Assembly: GCF_017498485.1 (NCBI RefSeq)
Contig: NZ_CP071795.1
Location: forward strand, 1,798,001-1,862,000
DNA length: 64,000 nt
Direction of reading: 5' to 3'
Source: Polaribacter batillariae
Lineage (GTDB): Bacteria > Bacteroidota > Bacteroidia > Flavobacteriales > Flavobacteriaceae
Within the stretch, counting starts at the first letter, position 1. Every line of letters begins with the position of its first letter. The notes below the pieces were generated by a model. It saw only the letters and a list, made by a program, of their open reading frames with translations. It was not told where the DNA came from and did not search any database. Both the position numbers and the translations under genes were made by a program. Below, one piece after another: positions 1 through 9,374 of the stretch.

Positions 1-930
1 AGAAAAATTAGAAATGTGTTTAAATGCTTCAAGAGAAGCTTCTCTAAACGTACCATTTTGGTTGTTGATATATAAAAAATCTTTTTCAGAAAAATCATTA
101 CCTATATATATATCTGGCCAACCATCGTTATTTAAATCTGCAATTCCTACACCTAATCCATAACCAATCATGTTATTAATTATTTGTGCTTCTTCTGTAG
201 CATCAATAAATTTTCCGTTATTATTTTTATAAAGTCGATTTCCTCTATGTTCAGATTTTTGAGTAATAAGTCTTTTTAAATTATTCTCATCGTAGGTATC
301 AATACCATGATTTAGTAAAAACATATCTAAATCGCCGTCTTTATCATAATCAAAAAAAGTAGCTTGTGTTGTGAAATTGGGGATATCTAAACCGTATTTT
401 TGTGCTTGGTTTTCAAATTTAGGATTGCCATTACTGTCAACTCCTAAATTTACTAATAATTCATTTCTTCTTTTATTAGGATCTTTTAATTTTCCAGACT
501 TACAATAGTAAATATCCATTAAACCATCGTTATTGATATCTACTAAAGTAACGCCGGTTCCAAATCCATAACCACCACCAGCATTAGCGATTGTTGTAAC
601 ATCATTAAACTGGAAATTACCAACATTTAGATATAATTTATTTGTAGTTGTGCTATTTACAAAATAAATATCTATTAAATTATCATTATTAAAATCTGCT
701 ACAGCTACACCACCTCCATTATAATAGTATTCGTAAAATAATCCGTTATTATTTAAATTTTCTTTAAGTTCATTTAAAAAGAAAATACCTGTTTTATCGG
801 GAGGAAGAACAGTAAAAAGGTCTTCTGATTTTTTATTTATAGGTAAAATTTGTTTTATTTTAGAAGTATTATCTTTTTTACAAGCATAAGCCAACATAAC
901 AACTAATAAATAAAATGTTATTTTTTTCAT
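1..930 (-). CDS. VCBS/FG-GAP repeat lipoprotein (CRTAC1-like), 3' end beyond window
   Basis: The reading frame is open from a start codon at 928-930 to the left edge of the window (310 codons seen), so the C-terminus is missing. The N-terminus is a lipoprotein signal with lipobox LAYAC (Cys17). Four calcium-binding-like VCBS motifs are readable, including DFNNDNLIDIY near residue 79, DINNDGLMDIYY, DYDKDGDLDMF and DLNNDGWPDIY. Such repeats form a beta-propeller. In Bacteroidota, proteins of this type (often ending in an ASPIC/UnbV domain) are common next to SusC/SusD pairs and are thought to be surface lipoproteins that bind ligand or glycan. Here it lies 3' of susD on the same strand, but a strong terminator separates them, so it is probably its own transcription unit. 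The precise substrate cannot be told. Confidence 0.85.
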   Translation of the reverse strand, partial: MKKITFYLLVVMLAYACKKDNTSKIKQILPINKKSEDLFTVLPPDKTGIFFLNELKENLNNNGLFYEYYYNGGGVAVADFNNDNLIDIYFVNSTTTNKLYLNVGNFQFNDVTTIANAGGGYGFGTGVTLVDINNDGLMDIYYCKSGKLKDPNKRRNELLVNLGVDSNGNPKFENQAQKYGLDIPNFTTQATFFDYDKDGDLDMFLLNHGIDTYDENNLKRLITQKSEHRGNRLYKNNNGKFIDATEEAQIINNMIGYGLGVGIADLNNDGWPDIYIGNDFSEKDFLYINNQNGTFREASLEAFKHISNFS

Positions 931-1110
931 GTATTTATAATTTTAATTGAATAAAAGTGTTATTTAAAAGCACTAATTTTCGATTTTTAAGTATCGGATA
1001 AGTCAAATATATTATTTAGCTATTGAATTCTTCTTAAAAATACTATTAAACTACTAAAAAACAGCCAAATTTGTACTCGTTTTTATTCGTATTATTTTAA
1101 ATTTTAAAAA

Positions 1111-1148
1111 AATAGAACCAATTCTTTAAATTAAAAATTGGTTCTATT
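1111..1148 (-). terminator. Rho-independent terminator after susD
   Basis: A perfect 13-bp inverted repeat (AATAGAACCAATT / AATTGGTTCTATT) with a 12-base AT-rich loop. On the minus strand a T run follows the stem. It starts 23 bases past the susD stop codon. Confidence 0.8.
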
Positions 1149-1170
1149 AAAAATAAATTAATTTAAAATA

Positions 1171-2742
1171 CTATTCGTAGCCTGGATTTTGAGTTAAATT
1201 AGGGTTTTTATCCATCTCTCCTTGTGGAATAGGAAATTTATAATTTGCGTCGTTCCAACTTCTGGTTTCCCAAATTTCTTTTCCATCATTTATTAGGTTA
1301 CCATCGGTATCCATATCTACTCTGTAAATAGTTAAAACTTCACTATTTCCTGCTATTCCCCATCGCCTTATATCCCAAAAACGATGCTCTTCAAAAGCAA
1401 GTTCAATTCTACGTTCTCGTTTTACTCTTTTTCTTAATTCCGATTGATTAGTTAAAGAAATAGGTGGCATACTTACTCTGTTTCTAACAGTATTTATTGC
1501 ATCTACGGCCAAATCTAAATTTGTACCGGCTTCAATTAAGGCTTCTGCATAATTTAAATATACTTCTGCTAATCTAAGATGAATCCAATGTTGTGTACTA
1601 CGCTCATTATGGTTTCTGTCTTCTTGAATCATTTTTCTCATTCCATATCCAGTTCTAGTCCAATCGCCACTAGATGCAATACTTGCATTTCCTTCTGGTC
1701 TAAATTCCCATGTTTGCCCCTTCCATTCAACTCCATCATATAAAATCGAGGCTTCAAATCTTGGGTCTCTTCCTTCATATGGTTTACTAGAATCATAGCC
1801 AGAACCTGCTTCTTCTGGTAATAAACCAGTATCTTTCATCTCATATTGGTCTATTAAGTTTTGTGTTGGTCCTGTACCTCCCCATCCAGATATAGAAGTT
1901 GAAGATTTTGGGGTATTAAATAAGTTTGCCCAATGTATTTTATCTGGATCACTAAATTGAGTGTCGAAAATTACTTCAGATGCACCGTCTGTAACAAATA
2001 CACTCTCATAATCACTATCAAGTGTTTTTGAAGTGTTGTCTAATACTTTTTTAGAGGCAATTGCAGATTCACTATATTTGCCTTGGTATAGAAGTACACG
2101 TCCTTTTAATGCCATTGCAGCATCCCAAGATCCTCTTGTAGAAGATCGTTCAGAAGCATTTGCAAAAAGATCTGCAGATGTATCTAATTCAGATATGATA
2201 AATGCTAATGTTTCTTCTTCAGTATTTCTTGAAACTAATAAGTCATCTGTTAACTCTTGAGGAACAGTAATAATAGGAACTCCTCCAAAGGTTCTTAACA
2301 GTAATGAGTAAAAATACCCTCTTAAGAAATGTGCTTCTGCTTTTAATCTATTTTTTACTGGATCTGTACCTTCTAGTTGATCGTAATTTTTAATAAAGTT
2401 ATTTAACCTTCTTATTTGAAAGTAAGAATTGTTCCATAAACCATTAAAACGAGAATTGTTAGGGGTAATGTTTGCAGTATTGAAAATAGTATTTGAAGCT
2501 GGCCAAGGATATGAATTCTCAGCATCATCAGTAGCTGAGGCCAACATATACCATCCTCTTGAATACCCATTAGGTATGTTATTGTATATTGCATTTAAAA
2601 AAGCTTCAGCAAAAGCTGGATCTTTAAATACTATCTCTGAAGAAATACTGCCTTGAGGTTCTAATTCTATAGAATCACTATCACACGAAATTAGAATGAT
2701 ACTTAACGAAAGTATAGAAAATAATATTTTAATATTTTTCAT
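1171..2742 (-). CDS. SusD/RagB family nutrient-binding outer-membrane lipoprotein
   Basis: A 523-residue surface lipoprotein that would cap the SusC pore and capture an oligosaccharide or other nutrient. The signal peptide ends in ILISC (Cys20). Family hallmarks are the TPR-like stretch AEAHFLRGYFYSLLLRTFGG (about residues 135-155) and the C-terminal segment RRIELAFEEHRFWDIRRWG. The length is normal for the family. The start lies 13 bases after the susC stop, so the two genes are co-transcribed. No glycoside hydrolase or other degradative enzyme is visible in the window beside the pair, so the substrate is unknown. Confidence 0.95.
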   Translation of the reverse strand: MKNIKILFSILSLSIILISCDSDSIELEPQGSISSEIVFKDPAFAEAFLNAIYNNIPNGYSRGWYMLASATDDAENSYPWPASNTIFNTANITPNNSRFNGLWNNSYFQIRRLNNFIKNYDQLEGTDPVKNRLKAEAHFLRGYFYSLLLRTFGGVPIITVPQELTDDLLVSRNTEEETLAFIISELDTSADLFANASERSSTRGSWDAAMALKGRVLLYQGKYSESAIASKKVLDNTSKTLDSDYESVFVTDGASEVIFDTQFSDPDKIHWANLFNTPKSSTSISGWGGTGPTQNLIDQYEMKDTGLLPEEAGSGYDSSKPYEGRDPRFEASILYDGVEWKGQTWEFRPEGNASIASSGDWTRTGYGMRKMIQEDRNHNERSTQHWIHLRLAEVYLNYAEALIEAGTNLDLAVDAINTVRNRVSMPPISLTNQSELRKRVKRERRIELAFEEHRFWDIRRWGIAGNSEVLTIYRVDMDTDGNLINDGKEIWETRSWNDANYKFPIPQGEMDKNPNLTQNPGYE

Positions 2743-2755
2743 GTTTTAATATTTT

Positions 2756-5700
2756 TTAAAATTGTAGGTTGAAACCCATGTTATATACTTTTTGTTGAGG
2801 ATAAAACCATCCTCTTGCTTGAGGATTTTCAGGGTCTAAGTTCTTAATTTTCGACCATGTCGCTAAATTTCGACCATTTACATAAATTCTTAATCTATCT
2901 ATACCAATTTTATTTGTAACTTCATCTGGGAAGGTGTACCCAACTTCAATGTTTTTAAAACGAATATAATCACCAGCCTCTACCCAATAAGATGAAACTC
3001 GTTCATTTACGGTATTGTTGGTTAACGATAATCGTGGGTAAGTTGCATCTGTATTAATTACATTACCATCTGAGCCAATCTGTGCACGGTCTAGGTGTTT
3101 ATCAAATACTTTACCTCCATTAAAAAATGCCCAAGAAGCTTCTTGTGATAGGTACATATCAAAATTTGCAGCTCCTTGAAATAATGCAGAGAAGTCAAAC
3201 TGTTTGTAATTAAACCCAAGGTTTAAACCAAAGGTAATTTCTGGAACATTGCCTCTACCGATAACTGTTCTATCGTCGTTATTTACTTTACCATCTCCAT
3301 TTATATCAGCATATTTAATATCCCCTGGTTTAGGGTTTTGAGTTTGATAAACACCTTCTGGTGCGCTAGCGTTTAAATCATCTATTTCTTTTTGTGTTAA
3401 AAATAGCCCTTCTGCTACGAAACCAAATCGAGTTCTTAATGCTCGTCCAGTTCGTTTTCTTAACGGGTCTGTATCAGCGGCTTCAGCTATATCTATAACT
3501 TTATTTTTTGAATACCCAAGATTAAAATTTACAAAATAATTAAAATCATTTATATTATGGCTATGATTTAAGATAACCTCTAAACCCTTATTATCTACAA
3601 TACCAATATTTTCTGCAGGTAAATTCGCTCCAAAAGTATTTGGAATCTCTAATGCTCTGGTTGTAAGTATATCTTTTGTTCTTTTGTAAAAAAGATCTGT
3701 TTCTAAAGTAAATAAATTATTCCATAAGCCAAGTTCTAGACCAAAGTTAACCGTTTTTGCTTTTTCCCAAGTTGTAGAAGTATCGGCTAAGCCACTACTT
3801 GCGATAGTTTGAGAAACATTAGAATTATCTATGAAAGGGCTTCCAAACCCGAAGAATTCTAAATACCTAAATGAACCTACACCTGCATCACTTCCTAGTT
3901 CTCCATAAGAAGCTCTAAATTTTAAATTGTTAATAATTTTAGAATCGCTTAAAAAATCTTCTTCAGAAGCTCTCCAAGCTAATGAAAATGATGGAAAGAA
4001 CCCAAATCTAGATTCTTTACTAAATTTATAAGATCCATCATACCTTCCATTAAATTCAAATAGATATTTGCTATCGTAAGCATATGTAAATCGACCTGCA
4101 TATCCTAGAATTGCAGTTTCAAATTCGCCATTGCTAATAGATCTTGTTCCAGCATCACCAGCAATAAATAAAGGTGTTGTCGTTCCAAGAAGATTGCTAA
4201 TACCAGCATTTAAAACACTATATTTAGTATCTCTTCTCGAAAAAACAAGTTTTGTTCCAAAATCGTGCTTATCTATTACTTTAGAATAGTTTAAAATTGC
4301 TTCTGTCGTTAATTGATATCCTTTTGATCTAGATTCAGAATAACTAGCAGTTTCTCCTCTGTCTGAAGGTGTACTCAGAGAAAACACACCCGTATTAGCA
4401 TTGAATGTTGTGTAAGTTCTAGGCACAGAAAAAACTTTTCTACTACCTGCATTATTTCCACCAGCAGATCTGTCGTACGCTATTTGGGTGGTAAGGCTTA
4501 AACCTTCTAGGAAGGGAAAATCTATGACTAGAGCGATTTTAGATTGAAAATCGAAATCTTCTTCTTTTATAAATCCATTATCAATCCAAGGTTGTTGACT
4601 AAATTCTGAATAAGCACCATTTGAATATTGATTCACTTCAGTTGGAGGTAAACGCATAATATTAGAAAACAAAGTGCTAGCGGTTATTCCAGGTCGATTT
4701 CTGTTTTCGATAGCTCCAGCAATGTCTGCAGTAAGTTTTAAGCTTTGATTAATTTCTACATCAATATTAGATCTAAAATTAAATCGGTTATAATTGTTAT
4801 TATCATAAATACCATCTTGATACAAATATCCTAACGATGTATAATATTTAATTGTATTACTTGTGTTACTTCCGCTAGCAGACACATCTAAAGAGCGCAT
4901 TACTGCGATATCATCTAAGGTTTCATCAATCCAATCTGTGTTTGGATGCGTATTTGGGCTCGAACCGTCTCTATATTTTCTCAAGTCTTCATCGCTATAA
5001 CCTACAGGAACTCCATCATTGGTATTTGCCTCATTTAAAAGTGTAGCATAATTGTAAGAGTCTAAAAAATTAGGCATTCTCGTTGGCTGTTGAAGCGCCG
5101 AATATACATTTACATTTAATTTTGTTTTACCTTTACCTCTTTTCGTTGTAATTAAAACAACTCCATTTGCCGCTCGCATACCATAGATTGCTGCTGCTGC
5201 TGCATCTTTTAAAACACTAATGCTTTCGATATCGTTAGAGTTTATATTATTTAAATCTCGTGGAATTCCGTCAACTAAAATTAAAGGTGCATTCGAATTT
5301 AATGAACTGAGACCTCTAATGTTAATCGACGATGTATCGCTACCTGGTTCTCCAGAACTTTGTATTGTTACAACACCTGCTAGCCTTCCTGATAGTGCAC
5401 TACTTAAATTTGAAGTACTATTTTTTACAATATCGTCTGATTTTATTGAAGCAATTGACCCTGTTAAATTTACTTTTTTCTGAGTACCGTAACCAACGAC
5501 AACAATCTCGTCTAATTCTGAAGCATCTTCTTGCAGTGTTACATTGATAATGCTTCGATTATTAACCTCTATAGATTGAGTTGCATACCCAATATAAGAA
5601 AACAATAAAACACTATCTGTACTTGGTACATTTAAAGAATAGTCTCCATTAAAATCTGTAGAAGTACCTTTTGTGGTGCCTTTTATAGAAATAGTTACAC

Positions 5701-5923
5701 CAATTAAAGGAGTACCGTTTTTATCAATAACTTTACCTGTAACTCTACTTTGTGTTTTAACCGAAACAGCCGTATTTAGACTTTTTCCATCTAAAGAAGA
5801 ATAGGTTTTAAAGAAAGTCTCTGCAAAGGTTGTCGCAGTAGCTAAGTATAATAACAAAGCTGTAAGTAATTTAAAAATTCCTAAAAATGGAATTTTAAAA
5901 GGATTGAGGTTTTTTACATTCAT
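2756..5923 (-). CDS. SusC/RagA family TonB-linked outer-membrane transporter
   Basis: A 1055-residue TonB-dependent outer-membrane barrel. After an N-terminal hydrophobic export signal comes a carboxypeptidase-like regulatory domain (about 60-125, VTGKVIDKNGTPLIGVTI), then a TonB-box-like segment (DEIVVVGYG), the plug domain with the SusC signature (LVDGIPRDLNNI ... SISVLKDAAAAAIYG ... GVVLITTKRG), and a long beta-barrel ending in an aromatic residue (MGFNLQF). There is no FecR-interacting N-terminal STN domain, so this pair is not an obvious target of anti-sigma signalling. It is the first gene of the susC-susD operon. Energy would come from a TonB such as the one at 47163-47882. Substrate not predictable. 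Confidence 0.96.
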   Translation of the reverse strand: MNVKNLNPFKIPFLGIFKLLTALLLYLATATTFAETFFKTYSSLDGKSLNTAVSVKTQSRVTGKVIDKNGTPLIGVTISIKGTTKGTSTDFNGDYSLNVPSTDSVLLFSYIGYATQSIEVNNRSIINVTLQEDASELDEIVVVGYGTQKKVNLTGSIASIKSDDIVKNSTSNLSSALSGRLAGVVTIQSSGEPGSDTSSINIRGLSSLNSNAPLILVDGIPRDLNNINSNDIESISVLKDAAAAAIYGMRAANGVVLITTKRGKGKTKLNVNVYSALQQPTRMPNFLDSYNYATLLNEANTNDGVPVGYSDEDLRKYRDGSSPNTHPNTDWIDETLDDIAVMRSLDVSASGSNTSNTIKYYTSLGYLYQDGIYDNNNYNRFNFRSNIDVEINQSLKLTADIAGAIENRNRPGITASTLFSNIMRLPPTEVNQYSNGAYSEFSQQPWIDNGFIKEEDFDFQSKIALVIDFPFLEGLSLTTQIAYDRSAGGNNAGSRKVFSVPRTYTTFNANTGVFSLSTPSDRGETASYSESRSKGYQLTTEAILNYSKVIDKHDFGTKLVFSRRDTKYSVLNAGISNLLGTTTPLFIAGDAGTRSISNGEFETAILGYAGRFTYAYDSKYLFEFNGRYDGSYKFSKESRFGFFPSFSLAWRASEEDFLSDSKIINNLKFRASYGELGSDAGVGSFRYLEFFGFGSPFIDNSNVSQTIASSGLADTSTTWEKAKTVNFGLELGLWNNLFTLETDLFYKRTKDILTTRALEIPNTFGANLPAENIGIVDNKGLEVILNHSHNINDFNYFVNFNLGYSKNKVIDIAEAADTDPLRKRTGRALRTRFGFVAEGLFLTQKEIDDLNASAPEGVYQTQNPKPGDIKYADINGDGKVNNDDRTVIGRGNVPEITFGLNLGFNYKQFDFSALFQGAANFDMYLSQEASWAFFNGGKVFDKHLDRAQIGSDGNVINTDATYPRLSLTNNTVNERVSSYWVEAGDYIRFKNIEVGYTFPDEVTNKIGIDRLRIYVNGRNLATWSKIKNLDPENPQARGWFYPQQKVYNMGFNLQF

Positions 5924-6040
5924 ACTTAAAAAATTTGATTGATTGATATTAAATTTTTGATATAAATAATTTTAGAAAATTAGAAGTTTTTTAAACTTTA
6001 TAAAAACTGTTTAGTTGTTTTAAAAATAATTTACAGAGAC

Positions 6041-6048
6041 CAAATTTA
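6041..6048 (-). promoter_or_regulatory. Candidate -7 box for the susC-susD operon
   Basis: On the minus strand the sequence reads TAAATTTG, matching the Bacteroidota -7 consensus TAnnTTTG, about 120 bases before the susC start codon. No convincing -33 TTTG is present, so this is only a candidate. Confidence 0.35.
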
Positions 6049-6203
6049 CGTTTCTAAAAAAGATAATTAAACTTATCGGTAATGTATAAACTTAGTAAGG
6101 GATTTTTAAACTATTAGTTTCTGTTTGTATATAGTCTTTACAAATACAAAATTGCCTAGTTTTAAGCTTTAGCTCTTATTAAGTTTTAACTTGTTATGAA
6201 TAG

Positions 6204-6659
6204 TTACTGTTTTTCGAAAGTCATATATTCTTGCTCTGAATAAAAGATTTTTAATATGTTCTCTTGCATTATTTTATAGGGGTTTTCCCAATTTCCAGTT
6301 TGTTGATTATAATTTGAGTTTAAACTTTGATAAAATAAATTCCCCCATTCAGTTTCATTTACTTCTGTTGTTGAAAACTCTAAAAACGTAAGTTGTCCAT
6401 TTCTATCCTCCAAGGAAAAATTTCCTAAAAAATCATTAATAACTGTACTTCCTGTAAAATTTAATTCTTGATTGAAAATTATTGTAATATTATTAGAATT
6501 TGAAAAATCACTTTTTACAAGAACGTTATTGGTTGACTGATTAACGAATGAAGTTAATTTCCAAGACCCATAAATTGATTTTTTTTCTTGTTTTGCTACT
6601 TCTTTATCACATCCTGTAAAGAAGAAAAAAACTGTTGTAATTAAAAATATTTTTTTCAT
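6204..6659 (-). CDS. Small lipoprotein, lipocalin-like fold suspected
   Basis: A 151-residue protein with a lipoprotein signal (FFFFTGC, Cys17). The mature part begins with GSWKLTSF and alternates short beta-strand-like stretches, the general look of the small lipocalin-like lipoproteins common in Flavobacteriia. That is an impression rather than a family assignment. It is monocistronic: about 280 bases separate it from susC, and a type IX sorting-domain remnant lies upstream. No function can be assigned. Confidence 0.75.
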   Translation of the reverse strand: MKKIFLITTVFFFFTGCDKEVAKQEKKSIYGSWKLTSFVNQSTNNVLVKSDFSNSNNITIIFNQELNFTGSTVINDFLGNFSLEDRNGQLTFLEFSTTEVNETEWGNLFYQSLNSNYNQQTGNWENPYKIMQENILKIFYSEQEYMTFEKQ

Positions 6660-6670
6660 AATGCTTATTA

Positions 6671-6860
6671 TTATTCGATTATGATTTGATGCGTTTCTGT
6701 TTTTTTTCAGATGTAATTTTTAAGAAATAGATTCCTTTTTTATATCTAGATACATTAATATCAGTTTGGTTGCTTAATTTTCCTTTCGAAATTAAATTCG
6801 AGCTGAAATCATAAAGTCCATAAGAGGCGAAAACGGAATTAACTGTTTTAACATTTTTTT
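6671..6860 (-). pseudogene. Remnant of a type IX secretion C-terminal sorting domain
   Basis: On the minus strand this stretch encodes about 60 residues resembling a type A sorting domain: VKTVNSVFASYGLYDF, then NLISKGKLSNQTDINVSRY and KKGIYFLKITSEKK. The frame runs early to a stop at 6679-6681. Shifting by one base at an 8-base T run (6700-6707 on the plus strand) restores a typical ending, TETHQIIIE, with a stop at 6671-6673. No start codon or upstream passenger domain remains. It is most likely the tail of a deleted secreted-protein gene. Confidence 0.5.
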
Positions 6861-7213
6861 ATGCACCTTCATTATTTTGTGCCTTTTTCAGCTTATTCCG
6901 ACCGTTATTAGGTTTTCGTTATTTGCCCGTAACTCTTTTTATTAATACAAAAATATCTTTTTTAACAAAAAATTAAGTAGGTTTTTTCTGCAAATACTGT
7001 ATGCATTTTCTTCATTTTTAATAAAAAATAATTTTTACCTACACAAAACGATTAAAATGTGACTATTCCTTACTGATGTTTACCAACTTTATTTTGAAGC
7101 ATTAAGTAAAAAAGGTTTATTATGGTAAATTCAATTTACTGATGGTATAATTTCTTTTGCAAATTTATTTCTTGAAAAATATAAATACTTTTATAAGGAG
7201 CAACTAGATAAAA
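6861..7213. other. Gene-free stretch between the sorting-domain remnant and a hairpin
   Basis: No credible coding frame, RNA gene or repeat was recognised here. The sequence is highly AT-rich apart from a short GC-richer patch around 6890-6945. Confidence 0.5.
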
Positions 7214-7247
7214 AAAAGCTCATTTCTAAAGTTAGAAATGAGCTTTT
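7214..7247 (-). terminator. Hairpin terminator downstream of the DUF1761 gene
   Basis: A perfect 16-bp inverted repeat (AAAAGCTCATTTCTAA and its complement) with a two-base loop. On the minus strand it is followed by a T run. It lies past the MITE-like element that abuts the DUF1761 stop codon. Confidence 0.65.
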
Positions 7248-7268
7248 GTATTCTGTGCAAATGCAACT

Positions 7269-7431
7269 TTATACCGTTTCTTGTTTGAAACTACTGTAAA
7301 AGAAAATGACAACTTTTTTTCTTTATATAAATTAGAACAATAGCGCATAGCCTTCGTTACAATCTCTTTTTACAATGAAGTGAAAAGGAAAAAGGGCTTA
7401 TTACGATAGTTTCAAATGATAAATGGCATTA
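7269..7431. mobile_element. MITE-like element, copy 1 (about 160 bp)
   Basis: This non-coding stretch is recognisably the same sequence as 8098-8260. Shared blocks include TTTCTTTATATAAA, GCATAGCCTT and AAAAGGAAAAA. The ends are inverted: TTTGAAACTA near 7285 on the left and TAGTTTCAAA near 7408 on the right, with TATACC-like outer ends. Its right end coincides with the last codon positions of the DUF1761 gene, whose stop is 7429-7431. There is no coding capacity, which suits a miniature inverted-repeat element moved by another transposase. Confidence 0.5.
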
Positions 7432-7926
7432 CACCCATTCACAAATAATGCCTCCCATAATTGCTAAAGTTACAATCCAGTAACCTGCATTTATTGCTAC
7501 ATATTTAAATGATTTTTTTTCGAACATTGCTTGAATTCCTAAAATTGGTACAATTAAAAAGAAACCAAATAAAACTCCGTGAAAAGCACCATGTTTAAAA
7601 GTTCGAAATCGATCGCTATAAGTAGCCACAAAATTTTCGAAATAAGAATATGCCTCTCCTGTTTGTTCGTTAAAACCAGGCTCTCCTGCTAAAGTAGAAA
7701 AAACGCCCATTTGATGTATTACCATAGGCATTAAGGCAAATGCTATTAAAACACTTAAAATAAAACAAATAATAAGGGTTTTAACCATATTTGTTCCTTC
7801 TAAAGATTCTTTGGTAAACCCCATTTGAGCCATCCAAGCATTTCCAAATAAAGGACCGTACCAAACGAAGCCAACAATCATAGGCACTAATGCCGCTACA
7901 AAAAAGATGTAAAAATTCATTTCCAT
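7429..7926 (-). CDS. DUF1761 family integral membrane protein
   Basis: About 165 residues from the start chosen at 7926 (MEMNFYIFFVAALVPM). An in-frame ATG nine codons further upstream would add a poorly conserved-looking tail. The protein has about four hydrophobic segments: one at the N-terminus with the family-typical VGFVWYGPLFG just after it, one near residue 50 (LIICFILSVLIAFAL), one near 120 (GVLFGFFLIVPILG) and a C-terminal one. The DUF1761 family has no known function. The gene is bracketed by two copies of the same MITE-like element, and the right end of copy 1 reaches its stop codon. Confidence 0.88.
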   Translation of the reverse strand: MEMNFYIFFVAALVPMIVGFVWYGPLFGNAWMAQMGFTKESLEGTNMVKTLIICFILSVLIAFALMPMVIHQMGVFSTLAGEPGFNEQTGEAYSYFENFVATYSDRFRTFKHGAFHGVLFGFFLIVPILGIQAMFEKKSFKYVAINAGYWIVTLAIMGGIICEWV

Positions 7927-8097
7927 GATAAAAAAGTTTTGGTTGAATATCAAATATAGGAAATAAGTTTTTGATACTAAATTGGTTACATAAAAAAACG
8001 CAAAATAAAATCTTTTTGAGTTTTAATCGAAAAAGAGTTTCTCCAGGCTTTGCCTCGGGGTTTGCGTTGAAATTGTCATCCCATAAAAATGAAATCT

Positions 8098-8260
8098 AAT
8101 ACCAGTTATTGTTTGAAATTACTGGAAAAGAAATGGATGATTTTTTTCTTTATATAAAGAAGAAAACCAAAGCATAGCCTTAGCTGCGTTTTTTTTATTC
8201 TGAAATAGAAAAGGAAAAAAAGCGATTTGCTATAGTAATTTCAAATGGAAAAGGGTATAA
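8098..8260. mobile_element. MITE-like element, copy 2 (about 160 bp)
   Basis: Second copy of the element at 7269-7431, on the other side of the DUF1761 gene. Its terminal inverted repeats are clearer: AATACCAGTTATTGTTTGAAATTACT on one end pairs imperfectly with AGTAATTTCAAATGGAAAAGGGTATAA on the other. A short internal segment (GATGATTTTTTTCTTTATATAAA) recurs at about 18287-18310, probably a truncated third copy. Confidence 0.5.
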
Positions 8261-8300
8261 ATAGAGGATTTTGGTTTTTTGACTTTTTTAGGTCAAAATA

Positions 8301-8347
8301 AAACCAACGAAATACCTCTGTAGATTTGCTCTGAGGATCGTTGGTTT
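8301..8347 (-). terminator. Hairpin downstream of the DUF4837 gene
   Basis: Arms AAACCAACGA (8301-8310) and TCGTTGGTTT (8338-8347), extended by an inner CCTC/GAGG pair. It lies about 40 bases past the stop codon at 8388. The T run after it on the minus strand is weak, so termination efficiency is uncertain. Confidence 0.5.
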
Positions 8348-8387
8348 CAAAAAATTCTTTATTTAATTTTTAAAAATTACAGGAAGT

Positions 8388-9371
8388 TTATTTGATCTGC
8401 ATCGATTTTCCAATCGCTTCTAACTCAAAAAGAAACGCCCTTTTGTTTACAGAAGGTGCATAAGTAAATCCTTCAAAAACAATAACTCTGTTGTTTTTTT
8501 TATCAATTACAGAGTAATTTACAAACGGTCCTGCCATAAAATCGTTTTTAACTTCCCATTTACCTCTTGTTTCGTACGCTTTTTTTCCTGCTAATTTTAT
8601 TTCTGTTGTAAAAGGGGTGTACGCTTCTTCTGTAATCATGTGCATGGTTTCTTGATCCGAACCTGGAATGTATTTTTCGCCAATACTATCTCTTACTGCC
8701 ACAATATTTTCCGCAACTTTTTCTTCGTTTATTAAAGGTATAGAATATACCAAGATATTATTACTACCTGTTTTGGCAATGCCACTTGTTAAATGTTGTC
8801 TTAACCACAAGAATTCTCCAGTATCATCTACCGTTTTAAAATTGTCTGGAATAACAAAAGAAACCCCTAAATTGGTTAACGTTTTGTAATTAGAATTGTC
8901 TATTTCTCTGGTTTTAAAAACACTTTGCGTCATTTCTATATCCGATTCGATATAGGCATCTATAATTTGCTTTTCGTACTTTTTAAACATTTTAAGTACA
9001 CTTGCATCATCTGTTCCATATACATAGATAATGGTTTGCGGCTGTGCGTAAACGTTCTTTTTAATGTAAAACTTCTCTTGATCGCTTTCGCCAATTATTA
9101 AAATGTTTCTGGTAATTTTCATCATCGTACCAAAACCGTTTGGGGAAATTTGAGACACCGATAATATGGGTTCTGGCTGAGGTAAACCTATCATTAACTC
9201 TCCAAAAGAGTTTCTAATTTCTTTTCCTAAATCTCCGTTCCAATCGCTAGCTTTTGCAACGACCATCACTTTGTTAATTTTTCCTACAGAGCCTCTTAAG
9301 ACGAATTTATCGCTTCCTGTGCAGGAAAATAAAAATATTGAAATTGCAAAAAGTGTAAAAATTTTTTTCAT
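8388..9371 (-). CDS. DUF4837 family lipoprotein
   Basis: A 327-residue lipoprotein (lipobox LFSC, Cys17) that I recognise as the DUF4837 family of Flavobacteriia. Its opening, GKINKVMVVAKASDWNGDLGKEIRNSFG, is typical. The family has no established function. The gene starts three bases after the stop of the lytic transglycosylase gene, so the two are transcribed together. This suggests an envelope role, but that is inference from linkage only. Confidence 0.9.
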   Translation of the reverse strand: MKKIFTLFAISIFLFSCTGSDKFVLRGSVGKINKVMVVAKASDWNGDLGKEIRNSFGELMIGLPQPEPILSVSQISPNGFGTMMKITRNILIIGESDQEKFYIKKNVYAQPQTIIYVYGTDDASVLKMFKKYEKQIIDAYIESDIEMTQSVFKTREIDNSNYKTLTNLGVSFVIPDNFKTVDDTGEFLWLRQHLTSGIAKTGSNNILVYSIPLINEEKVAENIVAVRDSIGEKYIPGSDQETMHMITEEAYTPFTTEIKLAGKKAYETRGKWEVKNDFMAGPFVNYSVIDKKNNRVIVFEGFTYAPSVNKRAFLFELEAIGKSMQIK

Positions 9372-9374
9372 GAT

